Part shown: piece after piece, positions 6,646 to 10,773 of the stretch
Layout: each line of letters begins with the position of its first letter
Numbering within the stretch: position 1 is the stretch's first letter
Source: Candidatus Latescibacterota bacterium
GTDB taxonomy: Bacteria; JAAXHH01; JABIQT01
Direction: 5' to 3'
DNA length: 10,773 nucleotides
Assembly: GCA_018667995.1 (NCBI GenBank)
Contig: JABIQT010000625.1
Span: forward strand, 1 to 10,773
Made by a program: the position numbers and the translations under genes
Notes under the pieces: generated by a model
What the model was told of the DNA's origin: nothing
The model's database searches: none
What the model saw: the letters and a program-made list of their open reading frames with translations, nothing else

Positions 6646-8193
6646 TTACTTAAGCAGCGTCATTCGCTTTGCATCGCTGAATCCGGTGCTCGATGACAAT
6701 CGGTACATATAGATTCCGCTTGAGACCGACTGCCCGTGTGTATTGCGGGCATCCCACACGGCCGTGTAGCGTCCCGGCGTCTTCACCTCATCGACCAAGC
6801 GATTCACTTCCTGTCCCAGTATGTTGTAAACGACCAGCTGGATGTGGGCCTGCTGGGGCACCTCATAGGAAATTGTTGTGGTCGGATTGAATGGGTTAGG
6901 TGCGTTGTTCTTCAACGCAAAGGACGTTGGCGCCATCATAGACTTGTTGATTGCCTGGGAGTAATCGCCAAGCCGGGCCGGAAGCTCCTGCGCCAGACGA
7001 TTAACAAGCATCGCTGAATCCAACGTCAACACCCCTTCACGATCACCCTTCAGCATGATAGGAATGAGGACGGCCGGTGAGCTTCCAGTATCCAAGCCGA
7101 CATCACCTGACAGGCTGATAATCATCAAGCGGACTACGCCATCCTCAATCTTACTTTGAAGTATCAGGCTCGAGGTCTGGTTGTCGATGTATGGTTCGCC
7201 CACCGTAATCAGGTCCGAATCAAATGTAAAGACCATCTCACCACCGGCTACGAACGAGTCAGCATCCAGTAACACAGGAACGGCAAGTTCTCCACCCAAC
7301 TGTAAGGACGGCACGCCAAGGTTAACTATCAGCGGCGCCCCACCCGTAACCTTAGTTGGTATCCCGTCATCAATTGGACGTCCCAGAATCTTATTTACTA
7401 TGGCGACTGGATCGGCCACGTTCAGATCAAGATCCATATTGCCATCAAATATCTTAAACATTACTTCTTCAGAATTCTCTGGGAACGGTTCATACCATGG
7501 CTGCCCAAACAACCAGGAGCCCACCCATACTACAACATCCTGGACCGTGATGAGTCCGTCACGATTGGCGTCACACAATATACCGATTTGAATAACGCCA
7601 TCCATCCAAGCGTCGCCAATCAGCACACCGTGATCATCACTGATAATCACCGATTCGGGGACAATCTTGATCAGATCGACTTCACCAAGAGGAGTTAATG
7701 GGGAGGGAGGGTTTCCGAGTTCCGGGGTAGTAAAGCAGATCCAGGCAATATCAAGATCACCGGACGGGATATAGCCATTCCCGGGGGCCTGCGGATCAAG
7801 GGTGAAGATCACAATCCTTAGATCGCTGTTAGGTTGCAGCTCAACTCGAAGTTCGAAGCCGAGATCCCCAAGCGCCGGATCAATAACAATATCTTCAATC
7901 TGCGACTGCTCTACATCTTCAAGGTCGAGATCAAATTGGATACCACCTACCAGCAGTCCTGAGTCGTTTAGCAAGGAGATTGGCAGTTTGATCCCGTCAT
8001 CGTCAGAATCAAAACCGGAAGGTACAAAAATGTCTCTTACCTTAATCATTGCACCTGTACCGATTTCACCCTCAAGCGCCTGCGCCGAGGTGAAACCTGA
8101 TGATATAGCGGCATTCGCTGATGAATTATATATACAAATAGTCAACGATAAAGCAACCAGCGACACAATCCAACGTATACGTGTCAATACCAT
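6646..8193 (-). CDS. Secreted cohesin-like/dockerin protein with C-terminal FlgD-like (type IX) sorting domain
   Basis: A 515-residue exported protein. Residues 1-28 form a Sec signal peptide (basic start, hydrophobic core, SANA cleavage site). Residues ~45-200 look like a cohesin-type beta sandwich (LPISLLNDSGLLVGGIQFDL, 70-89). Residues 207-273 form a dockerin-like EF-hand pair: first loop D208-x-N210-x-D212-G-x-I-x3-D219, second loop D250-x-N252-x-D254-x-D256-x4-D261. Residues ~283-400 resemble a second cohesin-type domain (ELAVPVLLDADSFVAGGEMVF, 302-322). Residues 426-515 are a FlgD Ig-like/type IX sorting domain with APNPFNPTTTISY, YNILGQEV, GIYMYRL and terminal KRMTLLK. The protein is thus probably passed across the outer membrane and held at or released from the surface. 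AGGAG (complement of 8202-8206) lies 8 bases before the ATG. No enzyme domain is seen; a structural or adhesive role is inferred. Confidence 0.88.
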   Translation of the reverse strand: MVLTRIRWIVSLVALSLTICIYNSSANAAISSGFTSAQALEGEIGTGAMIKVRDIFVPSGFDSDDDGIKLPISLLNDSGLLVGGIQFDLDLEDVEQSQIEDIVIDPALGDLGFELRVELQPNSDLRIVIFTLDPQAPGNGYIPSGDLDIAWICFTTPELGNPPSPLTPLGEVDLIKIVPESVIISDDHGVLIGDAWMDGVIQIGILCDANRDGLITVQDVVVWVGSWLFGQPWYEPFPENSEEVMFKIFDGNMDLDLNVADPVAIVNKILGRPIDDGIPTKVTGGAPLIVNLGVPSLQLGGELAVPVLLDADSFVAGGEMVFTFDSDLITVGEPYIDNQTSSLILQSKIEDGVVRLMIISLSGDVGLDTGSSPAVLIPIMLKGDREGVLTLDSAMLVNRLAQELPARLGDYSQAINKSMMAPTSFALKNNAPNPFNPTTTISYEVPQQAHIQLVVYNILGQEVNRLVDEVKTPGRYTAVWDARNTHGQSVSSGIYMYRLSSSTGFSDAKRMTLLK

Positions 8194-8286
8194 GGCGAAC
8201 TCTCCTAACGATCTTTTGCTTGAATAAGACTGTTTCTGTTTAGTCGCTCTGCCGGATATAACTTTGGATATAACCGTACAGTATAG

Positions 8287-8314
8287 AATATAGAGATTTC
8301 CGCAACACTGTCAA
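8287..8314 (-). promoter_or_regulatory. Sigma70-like promoter for the secreted cohesin/dockerin gene
   Basis: On the minus strand a perfect TTGACA (complement of 8309-8314) is followed by a 16-bp spacer and TATATT (complement of 8287-8292), one base off the TATAAT consensus. Transcription would start near 8280, giving a leader of about 87 nucleotides before the ATG at 8193. The stretch around it is AT-rich. The spacing and position support it; if the host belongs to Bacteroidota proper, whose primary sigma factor reads a different consensus, the match could be fortuitous. Confidence 0.6.
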
Positions 8315-8617
8315 TATTAAAAAGCATGATAGTTCGATTTAACCTCAAGCGTTTTACACTCTCTCGATCAGTAGCAGGTTTGCCACCCGAGGTTTGCTCT
8401 GTGTGTGAGTGTTCGGCCAGAGGTGTCCCTGCCGGAGCATCCGGGCTTCCGGACGTATAGATAATCCTGATCTCGAATGTTCTTGAGACGTGCGTCCTGC
8501 GCATTTTCTGGAGATGTATCTTTTGCATTTACCGGGTCATCTACTTCCGCTAATTGACGATGGATTGCCAAAATGTTACGGGCATGTTTCCAGTGAAGAC
8601 GATATGTAGCATTACTA

Positions 8618-8650
8618 ACAACTTAGTCGCCCGCCTAAAGGGCTAGTTGT
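8618..8650. repeat. Weak two-part hairpin
   Basis: ACAACT (8618-8623) pairs with AGTTGT (8645-8650), and inside it GCCC (8629-8632) pairs with GGGC (8640-8643) around a 7-base loop. It lies 12 bases from the strong hairpin at 8663-8696 and may add to transcription termination, or it may be chance. Confidence 0.3.
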
Positions 8651-8662
8651 ACTGAATAGAAT

Positions 8663-8696
8663 ACGAGCCGCAGGAACTGAATGTCCTGCGGCTCGT
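8663..8696 (-). terminator. Probable terminator of the RND pump transcript
   Basis: A perfect 13-bp GC-rich inverted repeat (ACGAGCCGCAGGA at 8663-8675; complementary arm 8684-8696) has an 8-base loop. It begins 99 bases past the stop codon of the pump gene. Read on the minus strand it is followed by ATTCTATTC, a moderately U-rich tail; on the plus strand by TTATCT, but no gene runs into it from that side. It would separate the pump transcript from the independently promoted secreted-protein gene. Confidence 0.65.
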
Positions 8697-8795
8697 TTAT
8701 CTCCTGGATCATTCCCAGAAATAGGTACTGGATTCCACACTGGGATAGGATCTCGATGTGGTTGGCAGCCGTTTGGTCGAAGCTCCCGAGTGCCC

Positions 8796-10773
8796 CTACA
8801 CGGCACGCACCAAGCGTTTTGCCCACATCGTCAGGTCATCCATGAATGAATATAGGGTGGGCAACATTACCAGTGTCAGTATCCCGGACGTAGTCAGTCC
8901 AGAAACCAAGGCCATACTAACGGGTAAATACATCGAGGCGCCACGATCCTCAATGGGCCCAAAGTACTCAGGCCATATACCGGGGGCCACCAGCGGCAGC
9001 AGGCCGAAGATCGTGGTCAGGCCAGTCATCAGAATCGGCCTGAACCTATGCATACCGCCCTGTATAATGGCATCATGTTGCGAGTACCCCTCTCGACGCA
9101 ATTGGTTGATGTGATCAACCATGACGATAGCGTTATTTACGACCAACCCGGCGAGCACCATCAGTCCAAGCCAGGCAGAGAGATCGAGATTGGTGCCAGT
9201 GAGGTAGAATACGATGCCTACCCCTATAAACGCCGTCGGAATCGAGGATATCATAATGGTGAACGGATGTACAAAGGACTCAAATAGTGCTGCCATGATG
9301 ATATATATCAACGCGGCAGCCAGCATGAATGCGAATGACGAACTGTTCTCCGACTGCATCATCTGCCGGAAGTTCCTGCCCATCTTCCAGGAATACCCAG
9401 CCGGAAGATCAACCGAGGCCATAACCTGGCCTACCTGACCTCTTACCTGCATCATGCCCGATCCTTCGGTATTGGCGAAAACAGTAACTATTGATTCCCG
9501 ATCCTCACGCTTGATGGCTTCCGGCCCCCGGGTAACATTAAAGTCCGCCAGGTTGCCGAAGGCGATCATACCGGCCGTACGCTCGAAGGTCATATTCTTG
9601 AGTTGTGCAACGCTGGCACGATCATCCTCTTCCAGCTGCAGGAGAATATCGACCTCGCGATCTTCTGTCTTGAACTTGCCTCGTGCGCGGCTACTAAGAG
9701 CGGCTTGAACGGTCCTGGCCGCCTGTTGCGGCGAAATACCGTACGCTTGGGCCTGTGCTCGATTAACCGCGACCTGGACCTCCTCGTCTCCACGCTCCAG
9801 ACTCGTGTCGACGTCTCTGATTCCTGGAATAGCTTCCATGCGTTGCCGGATGTCTTCCGCGAGTGTTGCCAGTACATCCATGTTGTCGCCACGCAACTCT
9901 ACACTTACGCCGCTCTGACCACCGCCATAGCGCCTCATACGCCCGGCCTTCCATTGCACGCCAGCGATTTCAGGTAGAGCGCCCTTTATTTTCTCCTGGA
10001 GTTCTTTGGCCGATTCGGTACGACTGTCCGGCGGGGTGAGCACGATTCTTAGACTTGCTCTGCGCAATCCACCAAAGGACTGTACCGACTCAATCTGTAG
10101 CTCTTCCTTCTTGCCAAGAAGGAGCCCCTCGACGTTGGCGAAGAGTTCACGGATTTCAGGCATGCCATAGGTTTTGGGGACCTCAACCGCAATGTTTACA
10201 TCGCGTGTGGGCGAGGATGGTACAAAGGCTCTCTCAATATTGTTGTAACACCAGAAAGCTCCGTAGACTATGCCAGCAAACGTGATTACCGTGGCGAACC
10301 GATGCTTCAGGTTCCAATTTAAAATCCGGCCATAGAGTTCAATCACCCTCTGAATGACTCCAGACGGGGCACCAAGCGGTTTTGCGAATAGCTTAGATGC
10401 CACCAACGGGATGAGCGTCAAAGCAATAAAGAGTGCGGCTACCATAACCACACAGAACGCCACGGCGAAATCCTTCCAAAACTGCATCATCATATTGCCG
10501 CCGCCATCCATAAATATGATCGGGATGAAGACACAGAGCGTGGTGGCTGTGGACGCAATAAGTGCAACTCCCACTTCCTTGCTACCCACGACCGCGGCCA
10601 TGGTGCTCGTTAGGTTATTCTCCTGCCGCTGTCGATAGATGCTCTCCAAGATTACAACGGCGCTGTCCACCAACATACCGATGGCCAGCATTAATCCCAT
10701 GAGGGACATCATGTTGATTGTAACCTGCGAGCCGAATCCGGTCCGAAGCAGGTAGATAAACGTGAATGTACAG
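8796..10773 (-). CDS. RND-family efflux pump inner-membrane protein, C-terminal 658 residues (5' end outside window)
   Basis: The frame stays open to the window edge (upstream residues include YLLRTGFGSQVTINM), so the ATG at 10712 is internal. About two thirds of an AcrB-type protein of roughly 1,000 residues is present. Counting from Met-10712, TM4 carries GMLVDSAVVILES (12-24), followed by TM5 and TM6, then TM7 at ~140-157. Next come a long periplasmic porter and docking region and the last five helices, including LAGLVVNNAIVMVDHINQL (TM10), RFRPILMT and a final VMLPTLYSFMDD. It would sit in the inner membrane and, with a periplasmic adaptor and outer-membrane channel, expel drugs, lipids or other amphiphiles using the proton gradient. 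Those partners would lie upstream, beyond the window. The second TM4 Asp of AcrB is Ser here and the TM10 Lys is Asn. It is closer to drug-type (HAE1) than heavy-metal pumps. Confidence 0.92.
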   Translation of the reverse strand, partial: CTFTFIYLLRTGFGSQVTINMMSLMGLMLAIGMLVDSAVVILESIYRQRQENNLTSTMAAVVGSKEVGVALIASTATTLCVFIPIIFMDGGGNMMMQFWKDFAVAFCVVMVAALFIALTLIPLVASKLFAKPLGAPSGVIQRVIELYGRILNWNLKHRFATVITFAGIVYGAFWCYNNIERAFVPSSPTRDVNIAVEVPKTYGMPEIRELFANVEGLLLGKKEELQIESVQSFGGLRRASLRIVLTPPDSRTESAKELQEKIKGALPEIAGVQWKAGRMRRYGGGQSGVSVELRGDNMDVLATLAEDIRQRMEAIPGIRDVDTSLERGDEEVQVAVNRAQAQAYGISPQQAARTVQAALSSRARGKFKTEDREVDILLQLEEDDRASVAQLKNMTFERTAGMIAFGNLADFNVTRGPEAIKREDRESIVTVFANTEGSGMMQVRGQVGQVMASVDLPAGYSWKMGRNFRQMMQSENSSSFAFMLAAALIYIIMAALFESFVHPFTIMISSIPTAFIGVGIVFYLTGTNLDLSAWLGLMVLAGLVVNNAIVMVDHINQLRREGYSQHDAIIQGGMHRFRPILMTGLTTIFGLLPLVAPGIWPEYFGPIEDRGASMYLPVSMALVSGLTTSGILTLVMLPTLYSFMDDLTMWAKRLVRAV

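Larger units (their letters stand above)
8194..8795. other. 602-bp stretch without a convincing gene
   Basis: The part from 8194 to about 8320 holds the ribosome-binding site, AT-rich leader and promoter of the secreted-protein gene. From 8320 to 8615 I recognise nothing. Short frames on the minus strand (107 codons ending at 8205, 67 ending at 8368) have no usable family motif, overlap each other and run through the promoter, so I do not call them. From 8618 to 8696 there are two adjacent hairpins. The last 99 bases up to 8795 are the untranslated tail of the RND pump gene. Confidence 0.6.

Noticed and set aside
7181-7591. 136-codon plus-strand frame opposite the secreted protein
   Set aside because: Ser/Thr/Pro-rich antisense shadow of the cohesin/dockerin gene, whose signal peptide, EF-hands and sorting domain establish the true strand.
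8205-8528. 107-codon minus-strand frame upstream of the secreted-protein gene
   Set aside because: It runs through the consensus promoter and the leader with its ribosome-binding site, has no recognisable motif and low-quality composition; probably chance.
8635-8826. 63-codon minus-strand frame over the pump gene's end and the hairpin
   Set aside because: It overlaps the pump's C-terminus in another frame, spans the strong hairpin and has no family motif; a rival frame of equal length covers the same bases.
9603-9977. 124-codon plus-strand frame opposite the RND pump
   Set aside because: Antisense to conserved periplasmic pump sequence, with no motif of its own.
1-10773. CRISPR arrays, tRNA, rRNA, insertion sequences, phage or defence genes
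   Set aside because: No regularly spaced repeats, transposase motifs, terminal inverted repeats, RNA-gene signatures or nuclease/helicase domains were seen on either strand.

Overview
The window most likely comes from an uncultured or little-studied bacterium of the Fibrobacterota-Chlorobiota-Bacteroidota (FCB) supergroup or a related candidate phylum such as Zixibacteria, Latescibacterota or KSB1. The main clue is the secreted protein on the minus strand. It combines cohesin-like domains, a dockerin-type EF-hand pair and a C-terminal FlgD-like/type IX sorting domain (APNPFNPTTT ... GIYMYRL ... KRMTLLK), an arrangement common in those lineages. The phylum is an inference from protein architecture; no rRNA or tRNA gene is visible.

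Positions 1-6553 (plus strand) are the end of a surface-polysaccharide gene cluster. In order it holds the C-terminus of a Wzx-like flippase, three family-2 (GT2) glycosyltransferases, a multi-pass GT87/DUF2029-type glycosyltransferase lying between the second and third of these, a carbohydrate sulfotransferase and a fourth GT2. Genes from 1431 to 5594 are packed with 4-base ATGA overlaps or near-abutting starts, so they are probably one translationally coupled operon. The first and last GT2 genes (555 and 5687) are paralogues, about 46% identical over 180 ungapped residues. Each sits behind one of the only two sizeable gaps in the cluster (152 and 92 bp), and those gaps share a short leader element. 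The likely product is a sulfated, flippase-exported glycan, with part of the assembly done by the membrane-embedded GT87 enzyme from a polyprenyl-phosphate sugar. No initiating transferase, polymerase or PAPS-forming gene lies in the window.

A strong inverted repeat at 6579-6618 ends this cluster and also the convergent minus-strand gene. That gene (6646-8193) encodes a secreted cohesin/dockerin/FlgD-domain protein and has its own sigma70-like promoter at 8287-8314. A stretch of about 600 bp without a convincing gene follows, containing two hairpins, one of which probably ends the next transcript. From 8796 to the window end, on the minus strand, lies the C-terminal two thirds of an RND-family inner-membrane efflux pump with an altered proton-relay site.

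I see no CRISPR array, insertion sequence, phage gene, tRNA or rRNA. Nothing here is clearly a new kind of system. The most distinctive items are the sulfotransferase-containing glycan cluster with its duplicated GT2 and leader, and the cohesin-dockerin-cohesin secreted protein.
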